A stretch of DNA of 64,000 bases from JASLBX01 sp035762665 (GTDB lineage: Bacteria; Actinomycetota; Actinomycetes; Jiangellales; Jiangellaceae): positions 32,353-96,352 of the forward strand of contig DASTNZ010000236.1 in NCBI GenBank assembly GCA_035762665.1. The letters are read 5' to 3'. Both the position numbers and the translations under genes were made by a program. Of the stretch, positions 8,591 through 17,380 are shown piece after piece. The stretch's first letter is position 1. Every line of letters begins with the position of its first letter. Under the pieces are notes generated by a model, which did no database searches, was not told where the DNA came from, and saw nothing but the letters and a program-made list of their open reading frames with translations.

Positions 8591-9152
8591 GTGAACCAGC
8601 ATGCCAGCAGCAGCCCCGACGAAGACGGGCCATCCCGGGGCTACGCAGCCGGCAATACTGCGGCCTGCGGCTCATTTGCGTTGGCAGGCACCTGGTCGTG
8701 CAGCACCAGCCGGCTGACCTCTAGCGACTGCTCGTAAGGAACCAGGGTGGGGAAAGCCCTGGTGAGCACGCATCGGCACGCCGAGCACCACGACGACCAC
8801 CAGCCGACCACTCCGGGTCCTGGCTGGCGCGCTGCGGTTCGAGCGGCCAGCGCCCGCAGGTTCGGCACAGTCTCCGCGAACCGGCCCAGCTCGACCGCGA
8901 GATCGGCGTGGGCCAAGGCGGCGACGACGCGGCGTTCGCCTGCTGCCACGGCTGCCGGGGTGTTCGCCCGCGGCACGTGCTCGAATGACCCGGTCTGGCA
9001 ACCGGTGTCGTTTCGCACCTCGGCGGTGGTGATGTTCAGAACAGCAGCGCTGCCTGCCATCGACGCCGGACCGACGTCGATAACGAGGCGCGGGGAGGTA
9101 CTCAGCGACCCCTGCGGCGCCTGTTGGCGAAGTTGGGTTGAGAATTCCTGCC
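8591..9152. other. 562-bp stretch without a convincing gene
   Basis: Between the DUF2277 start and the MerR start only the weak minus-strand frame listed separately is seen. No tRNA, hairpin or repeat is evident. The promoter of the MerR gene should lie in the last 100 bases; I cannot identify a clear -10/-35 pair or a MerR-type spaced palindrome by eye. Confidence 0.4.
8641..9060 (-). CDS. possible hypothetical protein (weak)
   Basis: An open frame of 139 codons in an otherwise unassigned stretch between the DUF2277 and MerR genes. Its middle part (VVAALAHADLAVELGRFAETVPNLRALA) has a helical, protein-like character, and GWWSSWCSACR superficially resembles a CxxC redox motif. I do not recognise a family. 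The competing frames look worse but the call is weak; the region may instead be a decayed gene. Confidence 0.3.
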   Translation of the reverse strand: MAGSAAVLNITTAEVRNDTGCQTGSFEHVPRANTPAAVAAGERRVVAALAHADLAVELGRFAETVPNLRALAARTAARQPGPGVVGWWSSWCSACRCVLTRAFPTLVPYEQSLEVSRLVLHDQVPANANEPQAAVLPAA

Positions 9153-9980
9153 ATGTGGGTGCGACTGACCATCGGGGACTTCTCCCGGATGACTCATCTG
9201 AGTGTGAAGGCGCTACGGCACTACCACGACATGGGGGTGCTTGAGCCGGCAGAGGTCGACCCGGTCTCCGGCTATCGCTTCTATGCGCCGAGTCAGGTGC
9301 CGACCGCGCAGGTGATCCGTAGGTTGCGGGACCTCGGCATGCCACTGGATGAGATCAAGGAGGTGTTGCAGGCTGCGGATGTCGAGTCTCGGAACCGGGT
9401 GATGGTTGCGCACCTGCAGCGGATGGAGTCACAGCTTGCCCAGGCGCAGTCCGTCGTCGCTTCGTTGCGATCGTTGTTGGAACGGCCGCCCGCGCCCATC
9501 GCGGTTGAGCACCGGACGGTCGGCCCGGTGCGGGCACTCGCGATCTCTGAGCATGTGTCGATGCCCGACCTGGACATGTGGTGGGACGGTGCCTTCCGGG
9601 AGCTGGATGCGGCGTTGGCAGCGGCGGGCGCGCTACCGGCCGGACCTCGTGCCGCGTTGTACTCGGCCGAGTACTTCGCGTTCGAGGCCGGCGGCGAGGT
9701 CGTCGCGTACATCCCGATCACGGATGAGGTGAGCGCCCGCGGCCGGACCAGGATGCTGGAGATCCCCCCGGCGGAGCTGGCGGTGGCCGTGCACAAGGGC
9801 GAGTTTGCCAATCTGGACCAGACCTATGGCGCGCTCGGTACCTACGTGGCAGAGCGTGAGATCGGCGTGGACGGGCCGATTCGCGAGCACTACCTGGTGA
9901 CCGCGTTCGACACCGATGACGAGTCCCGTCACCTGACCGAGGTCGGTTGGCCGATCTTCCGCACCACACCATCGTCCTGA
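9153..9980 (+). CDS. MerR family regulator with GyrI-like effector domain
   Basis: 275 residues. LTIGDFSRMTHLSVKALRHY begins the MerR winged-helix DNA-binding domain, followed by YHDMGVLEPAEVDP and YRFYAPSQ, the usual wing region; a coiled-coil dimer helix spans about residues 70-110. From about residue 115 a GyrI-like/AraC effector-binding domain follows (AVEHRTVGPVRALAI, VAVHKGEFANLDQTYGAL, REHYLV). This BmrR/TipA-like layout senses bulky hydrophobic ligands and activates drug-efflux genes. The neighbouring downstream MFS gene, now frameshifted, is the natural target. The ATG is preferred to an in-frame TTG five codons upstream. Confidence 0.9.
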   Translation: MWVRLTIGDFSRMTHLSVKALRHYHDMGVLEPAEVDPVSGYRFYAPSQVPTAQVIRRLRDLGMPLDEIKEVLQAADVESRNRVMVAHLQRMESQLAQAQSVVASLRSLLERPPAPIAVEHRTVGPVRALAISEHVSMPDLDMWWDGAFRELDAALAAAGALPAGPRAALYSAEYFAFEAGGEVVAYIPITDEVSARGRTRMLEIPPAELAVAVHKGEFANLDQTYGALGTYVAEREIGVDGPIREHYLVTAFDTDDESRHLTEVGWPIFRTTPSS

Positions 9981-10037
9981 CCGTCGAGCATGGCGCGGGC
10001 TTGACCCTCCAGTAACGGGAGACCTGACGGTCGGTAG

Positions 10038-10199
10038 GTGGACGAGATCAACCACATGCTCGCCGGGCAGCGCCAGGCCGACCTCGTACGGGAGGCTCAA
10101 CGCAGCCAACTGGCACGGGAGCACCACGCCGCCCGGCGGGCCCAGCTCGCCTCGGGCTTCCGCGCGAGCTGTGGCTCGTGGTGCTCGGGATCTTCTTGA
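10038..10199 (+). CDS. small actinobacterial hypothetical ORF (weak)
   Basis: 53-codon GTG-start frame with HMLAGQRQADLVREAQRSQL, resembling the short Arg/Ala-rich helical proteins found singly in many actinobacterial genomes. The C-terminal part (about residue 37 on) overlaps the start region of the frameshifted MFS gene and looks non-coding, so the true 3' end may have been lost by a frameshift. Function unknown. Confidence 0.35.
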   Translation: MDEINHMLAGQRQADLVREAQRSQLAREHHAARRAQLASGFRASCGSWCSGSS

Positions 10200-11358
10200 A
10201 CTACGTCGGCTACGGCGCCGTCCTACCGTTTGAGGTCATCTATCTCCACGACGGTCGCGGGTTCAGTCTGGGCGTCGCCGGTCTCGTGGTTGGCTTGATC
10301 ACTGGTGTCGCGGTGGTGACCGCGCCGCTGGCCGGCGCTCTCATCGACCGTTTCGGGGCTCGTGCTGTGGCCGCGGGCGCCGGGGTTGTCCTGGCTGCCG
10401 GATATACCGGGCTGGCGTTTGCCCGCTCGCCTGCCCAGGCGTTCGTGGTCGCCGCGATCGCGGGCGCGGGAAACGGCGCCTTGAACCCAAGCCAGTCAAC
10501 GTTCGTCGCGACGCTCGCACCTCAGCAGCTGCGCCATCGCGCCACCGCGGTCGCACGGGTTGCCGCCAACGTCGGCGTCGGGATCGGCGGCGGGGTTGGT
10601 GGCCTCGTCGCGGCGTACGGCTTGACCGGGTTCGTGGTGCTGTTCCTGGCCAACGGCGTGACCTACCTGGTCTATGTGTGCGTATTGGTCGTCGTGGTGC
10701 GCGAGGACGCGCGACCGGAGCCGATCACGGGCGGGTACCGGCTCGTGGTTCGTGACCGCGCGTTCGTCCAGCTCGCGCTGACGAACGTGGCGATGATCGC
10801 GGTCGGTTGGGGCGTGTTCACCGGCTCGTACCGCCCTACGCCATTCGCGAGGTGGGCATCAGCGCGCAGCTCATCGGGTTGTTGCTGCTCGCCAATGCCG
10901 CCACGGTGGCCGTAGCCCAGGTGCCGATCTCCGTGTTCGCCGAGGGCCGCCGGCGGGCCGTGATGATGGCGCTGGCAGGGTGGATGTTCCTCGGCGCTTG
11001 CCTGCTCGTGCTCGCGCAGGCACTGGCACCGACATGGCGACCGCGGCACTGTTCGCGGCAGCGGTCCTGGTCGGCGTCGGCGAGTGCTTTCACCCGATCT
11101 CGCGCCAGCGGGTCTGCGGGGAAGGTACATGGCGTCGATGGGGCTCTCGTGGTGGATCGGCCTGGCCATCGCACCGGCATTCGGCGCCCAGCTGCTCAGT
11201 GTCTCGCCGACCGCGGCGTTCCTCGCGGCCACGGTTGTGGCACTAGTGGTCGGAACCTCGGCACTGACGCTGGAGCGCCGGCTGCCCGACGCCAGCCGGC
11301 TGACACCTCGCCCCCACCGTGCGCACCTATCGCCCGCAGCGGGGGGCGGGAGCGATGA
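10148..11358 (+). pseudogene. MFS efflux transporter, broken by at least three frameshifts
   Basis: Conceptual joining of frames gives a 12-helix-type major facilitator, beginning LGLPRELWLVVLGIFLNYVG and including LIDRFGARAV (loop 2-3 motif). The coding frame moves at about 10820-10828 (before VPPYAIREVGISAQLIG), again at about 11021-11028 (before GTDMATAALFAAAVLVGVGE) and again at about 11082-11090 (before LSPDLAPAGLRGRYMASMG). Each shift is consistent with loss of one base. A further shift near 11300 would be needed to reach a stop overlapping the next ATG at 11355. Either the gene is dead or the local sequence has indel errors. Likely originally a drug exporter controlled by the upstream MerR regulator. 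Confidence 0.8.
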
Positions 11359-12255
11359 GCGAGGGCGACCAGCGCCCGCCGGCCCCAGCCGCTGCGCGTA
11401 CCGATGTTTTGGCGCTCGCGGCCGGGCTGGTGACTGTGACGCTGTGGGGCTCGTCCTTCGTTGCCATCCGCGACGCCGGCCAGACATTGTCGCCTGGCTC
11501 GCTGGCGCTCGGCCGGCTGCTCGTCAGCCTGGTCGTGCTCGGCGTCGTGGCCGCGACTCGGCGCGAGCCACTGCCCCAGCGGCGCGACCTACTGGGCATC
11601 GCCGCCTTCGGTGTCCTTTTCCTCGGCGTCTACAGCATCACACTGAACGAGGCCGAACGTCACGTCGACGCCGGCACAGCGGCCATGCTGATCAACACCG
11701 GGCCTATCCTGATCGCAATCCTGGCCGGCATCTACCTCAAGGAAGGCTTCCCGCGCTGGCTGTTCGCCAGCTGCGCCGTCGCGCTCTGCGGATGTGTAAT
11801 GATCGGCCTCGCCGCCTCGCGGTCAGGCGCCCGCGCCGGTCTCGGCATCGGGCTCCTGATCGTCGCCGCCTTCGCCTACGCCGCGGCCGTCGTCATCCAG
11901 AAGCCGGTGCTCGCCCGCGTGTCGCCACTACAGGTGACCTGGCTCGGCTGCACCGCCGGTACCGTTGTCTGCCTGCCGTTCGGGCCCACGCTCGTCGCCG
12001 AGCTCAACGACGCCGGGGCCACCGCGCTCGGCTGGATGATCTACCTCGGCCTCGCTCCGACTGCGCTCGGTTTCGCAACCTGGACTTACGCCCTGAGCCG
12101 AACCAGCGCCGGTCGCCTGGCCGCACTCGCATACCTGATCCCAGTGGTGGCGACCCTGCTCGGCTGGGCGATTTCTCGGGCAGACACCCCCGTTGCTCGC
12201 GGCCCTCGGCGGCGCGCTCTGCCTCACCGGGGTCTACCTCGCCCGGCGCCGCTAG
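11355..12255 (+). pseudogene. EamA/DMT family transporter with one frameshift
   Basis: Starts MSEGDQRPPAPAAARTDVLAL and reads as a ten-helix EamA permease with two repeats (first opens LVTVTLWGSSFVAIRDAG; second near GIGLLIVAAFAYAAAVVIQKP). At the TTT run 12172-12174 one extra T throws the frame; removing it gives LGWAILGQTPPLLAALGGAL and an ordinary ending at the TAG 12253-12255. As written, the uncorrected frame runs to 12296 with a nonsense tail. EamA proteins export amino acids or metabolites. The single-base homopolymer change could be a sequencing error, so the gene may be intact in the living strain. Confidence 0.8.
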
Positions 12256-12265
12256 ATATGAAACT

Positions 12266-12345
12266 GATCGTGAGGCGAAGCTGCGGCTGGCCATGATCCG
12301 CCACGTTGAGGAGGTCACCGGCGCCAGCCGCCCTGCCAGCCGCGC
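12266..12345 (+). mobile_element. possible transposase N-terminal scrap (weak)
   Basis: A short frame reading DREAKLRLAMIRHVEEVTG resembles the opening helix of IS481/IS3-like integrase-type transposases, after which the similarity vanishes. No inverted ends or target duplication are visible. It lies between the frameshifted EamA gene and tRNA-Leu, a typical place for mobile debris. Confidence 0.25.
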
Positions 12346-12551
12346 TCTGGCCCGGTACCGACCGGCCGGGTACCGGGGCCGCGATCGTGACCGGTTGCGG
12401 AAGGGACCACCGGTGCGACGAGAGCACCGGTCACGCCCACCACCGCCGTCCGAAATGGGTGGGCGATGGCGACCTTGGCCAAGTACCGGGCGAGCGCTCA
12501 AAAACGCTTGAACACGAGTACGTTAGGGGTCGCACGTATGCGACGAGTGTG

Positions 12552-12636
12552 TGTCCGAGGGGGGACTTGAACCCCCACCCCCTTTACGGGGACTAGCACC
12601 TCAAGCTAGCGCGTCTGCCTATTCCGCCACCCGGAC
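12552..12636 (-). tRNA. tRNA-Leu (GAG anticodon)
   Basis: Read on the minus strand the 85 bases begin GTCCGGGTGGCGGAATAGGC and close with the complementary acceptor strand CTCGGAC plus A as discriminator. The anticodon arm CTAGC-TTGAGGT-GCTAG presents GAG. A long variable arm (class II, leucine) precedes the T arm GGGGGTTCAAGTCCCCC. CCA is not encoded. It is flanked by decayed genes on one side, so it may have served as an integration site. Confidence 0.95.
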
Positions 12637-12703
12637 GTACAGCTGCGACCACGTCTCGTCGTCGCGGCCAAGAAACTGTATCAAACTGGTGGTGGAGCCA
12701 GCC

Positions 12704-13672
12704 ATGTCGATCACGGTCGCACTCGTCGGAGACACCATGCTGGGCCGCGAGGTCGGCCCCCGCGTGGCAACGGAACGCTTTGACCGAATCGTCCATCCGA
12801 CAATCCGGGATATTCTTGGCAGCGCCGACGTCGCGATCGTCAACCTCGAGTGTTGCGTTTCCGACCGCGGTGATCCTTGGCGATTGCCCGGCAAACCGTT
12901 CTTCTTCCGCGCTCCGCCCCGCGCCGCGGAGCTGCTGGCCTGGCTTGGCGTGGATTGCGCGAGCCTCGCGAACAACCATGCGCTTGACTACGGCCCGCTG
13001 GCGCTCCGTGACACGCGACAGCACCTGGGCAACGCCGGCGTGCTGACCGTCGGCGCCGGGGTCGATGTCGAGTCGGCCCGGGCCTGGCGAGTCCTTGACG
13101 CCGGCGAGCTGCGGATCGGCGTGCTCGGCATCACCGACCACCCGCCAGCTTTTGCTGCAGGCCCTGACCAAGCTGGTGTTGCCTACGCAGACCTGCGGCA
13201 CGGGGTACCCGACTGGTTGCGGCAGCAGGTCACGGCCATGGCGACGTCGGTCGATCTCGCCATCGTCACACCCCACTGGGGGCCGAATATGACAACCGAG
13301 CCGCGGCCGTACGTCCGTTCGGCGGCGCGGGTCTTCCAGGACGCCGGCGCCGACCTGATCGCCGGCCACTCCGCGCATCTCGCGCACGGAGTCTCGGGTC
13401 CAATCCTCTACGACCTGGGCGACTTCATCGACGACTACGCCGTCGACGAACGCCTGCGTAACGATCTCGGCTTTGTCTATGTCGTGACGGTTGACGGAGA
13501 AGGGCCAACCAGCCTGGAAACGGTGCCCATTGCGCTCGAGTTCTGTTACACCAGGCCGGCTGTCGACGTCGAAGCCGAGTGGCTACGTCGGCGGTTCACT
13601 ACTGCCTGCGCGGCCTTCGGACACGATGTGCGCCGCACGCCCGCCGGCCACCTCGTGGTCCAGCTACGGTGA
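12704..13672 (+). CDS. CapA family protein (poly-gamma-glutamate capsule type, metallophosphatase fold)
   Basis: 322 residues, ATG start. Motifs in order: VALVGDTMLGR (residues 5-15), NLECCVSD, SLANNHALDYG (the conserved NNH), GVLGITDHPPAF, TPHWGPNM and GHSAHLAHG, all diagnostic of the CapA/PGA_cap domain. There is no signal peptide or membrane helix, so it is a cytoplasmic, single-domain version, unlike the capsule proteins of Bacillus. These are presumed metal-dependent phosphoesterase-like enzymes; substrate not known. Its 3' end overlaps the convergent phosphoribosyltransferase-hydrolase gene by 9 bp. Confidence 0.88.
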   Translation: MSITVALVGDTMLGREVGPRVATERFDRIVHPTIRDILGSADVAIVNLECCVSDRGDPWRLPGKPFFFRAPPRAAELLAWLGVDCASLANNHALDYGPLALRDTRQHLGNAGVLTVGAGVDVESARAWRVLDAGELRIGVLGITDHPPAFAAGPDQAGVAYADLRHGVPDWLRQQVTAMATSVDLAIVTPHWGPNMTTEPRPYVRSAARVFQDAGADLIAGHSAHLAHGVSGPILYDLGDFIDDYAVDERLRNDLGFVYVVTVDGEGPTSLETVPIALEFCYTRPAVDVEAEWLRRRFTTACAAFGHDVRRTPAGHLVVQLR

Positions 13673-14944
13673 GCCGCCCAAGTGGCGGCTGAACCAGGCG
13701 GCCGCCAGCGTCGAGACCTTCTCCAGCGCGCCCGGTTCCTCGAACAGGTGGGAAGCGCCATCGACGATGCTGAGTTCGGTCTCGCATCGCATCGCGTTCT
13801 GAGCTTCTCGGTTGAGGCCGATGACGACGTCATCCCGGCTCCCGACGATAAGCAGCGTGGGCGCCGTGACGTCCGGCAGCCGCGCGCCGGCCAGATCGGG
13901 ACGGCCGCCTCGCGACACGATCGCCCCGACCTGGACACCGGGTTCAGTCGACGCCCACAGCGCGGCCGCGGCTCCGGTGCTGGCGCCGAACAAACCCACA
14001 GCACGGGAGGCAGACAGCCGGTGCGCCCGGGTCCAGCCGATCGCACCGACCATCCGGCCGGCCAGCAACTCGATGTCGAAGACGTTCTGCCGGTCGCTGG
14101 CCTCGTCCTCGGTCAGCAGGTCGAAAAGCAGTGTGCCTAGGCCGGCGGCTTGCATCGCCTTGGCCACCTGCACGTTGCGCGGACTGAGTCGGCTGCTACC
14201 GCTGCCGTGTGCGAACACCACCACACCGGTCGCTCGGGACGGGACGCTGAGCGTCCCGGCCAGTTCGGCGCCGCCGGCGATGATCCGGACCTCTTCGGTG
14301 GTGATCCCATGCGCCGCTGCCTCGTCGAGCAGGGTTACCACTTCCTCGTCGCTGGTCTGGCGGAAATCGTCGTACCACTGGCCGATCGACGACAGCCAGC
14401 TGGGCTGCTGGACGACCACTACCTCGTCGGCGACTTCACCGAGCGCACGAGCCGTCTCCGGCGGCGCGACCGGCACGGCGAGCACGATGCGCTCGGCTCC
14501 TTGCGCCCGTGCTACTTCACAGGCCGCCTTGGCCGTGGCTCCAGTGGCGATGCCGTCATCGACGATGACTGCCGTCTTGCCCTTGAGCGACACCCGTGGA
14601 CGGTCACGGCGAAAACGCCTACTGCGCCGCTCGAGCTCGGCCCGCTCATCGGACTCGGTGGCCGCGAGGTCGGCGTCCGACACGTTCACCAGGCGGAGGA
14701 CGTCCTCGTTGAGGACCCGCACGCCATCCTCGCCGATTGCTCCCATCGCCAACTCGCGCTGGAACGGAACACCGAGCTTGCGTACCACCAGGACGTCCAG
14801 TGGCGCGCCCAGCCGGGATGCGACCTCGGCGGCCACCGGCACTCCGCCGCGAGGCAACGCCAGCACAACGACGTCCTGGTCGCGCAGTTGCCCTAGCCGC
14901 TCAGCCAGCTGGCGGCCTGCGTCCGTTCGATTTGCGAAAGCCAT
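13664..14944 (-). CDS. phosphoribosyltransferase-alpha/beta hydrolase fusion
   Basis: 426 residues. The N-terminal half (about 1-215) is a type I phosphoribosyltransferase: VLALPRGGVPVAAEVA near the start and the PRPP loop VIVDDGIATGATAKA. The C-terminal half (about 220-426) is a dienelactone-hydrolase-like alpha/beta hydrolase with oxyanion region FAHGSGSSR, nucleophile elbow FGASTG, acid in GSRDDV and His in GASHLFEEPG. This fusion is known from actinobacteria and proteobacteria but its substrate is not established; a nucleobase or ester precursor processed in two steps is possible. It converges on capA with a 9-bp overlap. Confidence 0.88.
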   Translation of the reverse strand: MAFANRTDAGRQLAERLGQLRDQDVVVLALPRGGVPVAAEVASRLGAPLDVLVVRKLGVPFQRELAMGAIGEDGVRVLNEDVLRLVNVSDADLAATESDERAELERRSRRFRRDRPRVSLKGKTAVIVDDGIATGATAKAACEVARAQGAERIVLAVPVAPPETARALGEVADEVVVVQQPSWLSSIGQWYDDFRQTSDEEVVTLLDEAAAHGITTEEVRIIAGGAELAGTLSVPSRATGVVVFAHGSGSSRLSPRNVQVAKAMQAAGLGTLLFDLLTEDEASDRQNVFDIELLAGRMVGAIGWTRAHRLSASRAVGLFGASTGAAAALWASTEPGVQVGAIVSRGGRPDLAGARLPDVTAPTLLIVGSRDDVVIGLNREAQNAMRCETELSIVDGASHLFEEPGALEKVSTLAAAWFSRHLGGSP

Positions 14945-14996
14945 CGCGAGCCCTGCTCTCGATCATCCCGCGCCATCCGCCGCGAGGCAACCGCGT

Positions 14997-15794
14997 TCAG
15001 CGAGCAGTGTCACGCACGTCCTCGAGCAGGGGGCGTTTTGGGACACGCCCGTCCCCGGATGACCGTCCGGCCAGCCGCCGCTGGATCCATGGCCCGAGGT
15101 AGGCGTACGCCCATCGCACGTCCGCATGCCGGCCACGGAGCCACGACACCGGTTCCAGCTCTGGCAAGGTCAACCAGGACGGGTCGGCGGGCCGGCCGAG
15201 CGTCGCCAGTACCTTCGCGGCTACCCGCTGATGCCCGAGCGGGCTCAGGTGCAGGCGGTCGATGCTCCACGCCGCCGGGTGGGCGAGGCCGGAATCCGAG
15301 AACATGTCGATCACGTGTGCACCGTGCCGCGCGCCGGCCTCCGCCACGGCGTTGTTCATGGCAACGATCCGCTCGTACAGCACACGTTTGAGTGGCAGCC
15401 GCTGGGACAGGTCGGCGAAGCGGAAGAGGATGACGTCGGCGCCGGATGCGCGGAACGCCTCCACCATGCCGTCGAACCGGTCCATCATCCGATCCAGGTC
15501 GAAGCCCGGGCGGAGCGCGTCGTTGCCACCCGCAGCGAAGCTGACCAGGTCAGGGCGCATATCAAGGGCCGCGGGTACCTGCTCGACGAGAACCCGGTGG
15601 AATCGCCGGCCGCGGATGGCCAGGTTCGCATACTGCAACCGCGGCGAATGCTCGGCAAGGGACGTCGCGACGAGGTCAGCCCACCCCCGGAGCGTACCGT
15701 CCGGCTGCTCGTCTCCAACGCCCTCCGTGAAGCTGTCGCCAATCGCGACGAACCTGTGCCACTGCCCCGGCGTCGGCCCGGCTGGTGCTTCCAT
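14997..15794 (-). CDS. SGNH/GDSL-type hydrolase
   Basis: 265 residues. FVAIGDSFTEGVGD carries the block I nucleophile Ser, FAAGGNDAL the block III Asn, and SIDRLHLSPLGH the block V Asp and His, so all SGNH catalytic residues are present. No signal peptide is seen, implying an intracellular esterase or deacylase. A GTG/ATG alternative three codons upstream (start at 15803) also fits. The start is only 25 bp from the divergent M20 peptidase start, so both genes share a very short control region. Confidence 0.88.
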   Translation of the reverse strand: MEAPAGPTPGQWHRFVAIGDSFTEGVGDEQPDGTLRGWADLVATSLAEHSPRLQYANLAIRGRRFHRVLVEQVPAALDMRPDLVSFAAGGNDALRPGFDLDRMMDRFDGMVEAFRASGADVILFRFADLSQRLPLKRVLYERIVAMNNAVAEAGARHGAHVIDMFSDSGLAHPAAWSIDRLHLSPLGHQRVAAKVLATLGRPADPSWLTLPELEPVSWLRGRHADVRWAYAYLGPWIQRRLAGRSSGDGRVPKRPLLEDVRDTAR

Positions 15795-15819
15795 GACCAG
15801 CATTGTGGAGGATGTGCCT

Positions 15820-17124
15820 ATGACCGCACCTGATCGGGAGGTCGTCGACCTCTGCCGCGACCTGATCCGCATCGACACCTCCAACTTCGGTGACGAAAGC
15901 GGCCCCGGAGAGCGCAAGGCCGCCGAATACGTCGCCGAGCAGCTCGCCGATGTCGGCCTGGAGCCCGCGGTGTACGAGGCAGCGCCGGGGCGGGCATCCG
16001 TCATAGTCCGACTGGACGGCTCCGATCCGTCCCGCACCGACGCCCTGCTGATCCACGGCCATCTTGACGTGGTGCCGGCCGACGCTGATGACTGGACCCA
16101 CGATCCGTTCTCAGCAGAGCTCGCCGACGGGTGCGTATGGGGCCGGGGTGCGGTGGACATGAAGGACATGGACGCGATGATCCTGTCCGTCATTCGTGAC
16201 CGGGTGCAGACGGGACGGCTACCTGCGCGGCCGGTCGTCCTGGCGTTCCTGGCCGACGAGGAAGCCGGCGGCATTCTCGGCGCCCACTGGCTGGTCGATC
16301 ACCACCCGGAACTGTTCGACGGCTGCACCGAGGCGATCGGCGAGGTAGGGGGGTTCAGCCTTACCGTCCACGACGATTTGCGGCTCTATCTGATCGAGAC
16401 CGCGCAGAAGGGCATCGAGTGGATGCGCCTGACGGTCACTGGCACGACCGGGCACGGCTCGATGGTCAACGACCACAACGCCGTGACCGAGCTGAGCGAG
16501 GCCGTTGCCAGGTTGGGCCGGCACGATTGGCCGCTGCGGATCACACCCACCGTGCGGGCCTTTCTCGATGGCGCCTCTGAGGCGTTTGGAGTGCCGCTCG
16601 ACCCGGAGGATCCCGACCGGCTTTTCGCGACCCTTGGCTCGGTCGCGAAGATCGTCGGGGCCACCCTGCGCAACACCACCAGCCCAACCATGCTCAAGGC
16701 CGGCTACAAGCACAACGTCGTCCCTGGCAAGGCGGAGGCGTACATCGACGGCCGGATTCTGCCCGGCCACGTCGAGGAGTTCCATGCGACGGTCGATGAG
16801 GTGCTCGGCCCGAACGTCACCCGGACCAGCCTGGTGTCTGACATCCCGCTTGAGACCACCTTCGAGGGCCCTCTTGTGGAAGCGATGCGGGCGGCGCTCG
16901 TCGCGGAGGACCCGGGCGCACGGGCGATCCCGTACTGCCTGTCCGGTGGCACCGACGCCAAGGCGTTCAGTCGGCTCGGAATCCGGGCGTTCGGCTTTTC
17001 GCCTCTCCGGCTCACGCCGGACCTTGACTTCGCCGGCATGTTCCACGGCGTGGACGAGCGAGTGCCTACTGACGGTCTGCAGTTCGGCGCCCGCGTGCTC
17101 GATCGTTTCCTCGAACTCGCCTGA
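15820..17124 (+). CDS. M20 family metallopeptidase / deacylase
   Basis: 434 residues; ATG 8 bases after GGAGG. Family motifs are in order: IHGHLDVVPAD (first zinc His and Asp), WGRGAVDMKD (bridging Asp), AFLADEEAGG (catalytic Glu and zinc Glu), a central dimerisation domain beginning WMRLTVTGTTGHGSM, and CLSGGTDAKAF near the end. M20 enzymes remove terminal residues or acyl groups from peptides and amino-acid derivatives, using two zinc ions in the cytoplasm. An in-frame ATG nine codons upstream lacks a ribosome site. Together with the secreted proteases at 31-42 kb it could help finish imported peptides, but it is not linked to them. Confidence 0.92.
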   Translation: MTAPDREVVDLCRDLIRIDTSNFGDESGPGERKAAEYVAEQLADVGLEPAVYEAAPGRASVIVRLDGSDPSRTDALLIHGHLDVVPADADDWTHDPFSAELADGCVWGRGAVDMKDMDAMILSVIRDRVQTGRLPARPVVLAFLADEEAGGILGAHWLVDHHPELFDGCTEAIGEVGGFSLTVHDDLRLYLIETAQKGIEWMRLTVTGTTGHGSMVNDHNAVTELSEAVARLGRHDWPLRITPTVRAFLDGASEAFGVPLDPEDPDRLFATLGSVAKIVGATLRNTTSPTMLKAGYKHNVVPGKAEAYIDGRILPGHVEEFHATVDEVLGPNVTRTSLVSDIPLETTFEGPLVEAMRAALVAEDPGARAIPYCLSGGTDAKAFSRLGIRAFGFSPLRLTPDLDFAGMFHGVDERVPTDGLQFGARVLDRFLELA

Positions 17125-17130
17125 GCGGGT

Positions 17131-17334
17131 TCAGGCCATTCGCGGGATGCGCAGGATCTTGCGCCGCAGCGTGACCCGGCGCGTGCCATCCGGGAAAATC
17201 CGCAGGCGGGCGAGCTCCCAATGGCCGTACTCGGCGTGGTCGGTCAACAGCCGACGAGCCGCGCCACGGGACGTCCCGCGGGGGAGGGTGAAGTGCTGGA
17301 ACTCGTACTCGGACGCTGGGCTACTCCGCGACAT
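17131..17334 (-). CDS. DUF5703 family protein
   Basis: 67 residues. YEFQHFTLPRGTSRGAARRL and LLTDHAEYGHWELARLRIFP are the conserved core of the actinobacterial DUF5703 family, ending in the basic TRRVTLRRKILRI. The start at MSRSSPASEYEF matches family length; longer in-frame starts exist. Function unknown. It converges with the M20 gene, the stop codons lying a few bases apart. Confidence 0.8.
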   Translation of the reverse strand: MSRSSPASEYEFQHFTLPRGTSRGAARRLLTDHAEYGHWELARLRIFPDGTRRVTLRRKILRIPRMA

Positions 17335-17380
17335 AGTCAGAGCCATCGCCAAATGGTGCCATGCCGACCGGAGTACGGTC

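Noticed and set aside
12551..12703. Coding sequence extending capA upstream across the tRNA
   Set aside because: An open frame runs through tRNA-Leu but the family N-terminus (VALVGDTMLGR) is reached right after the ATG at 12704; the upstream part is tRNA complement.
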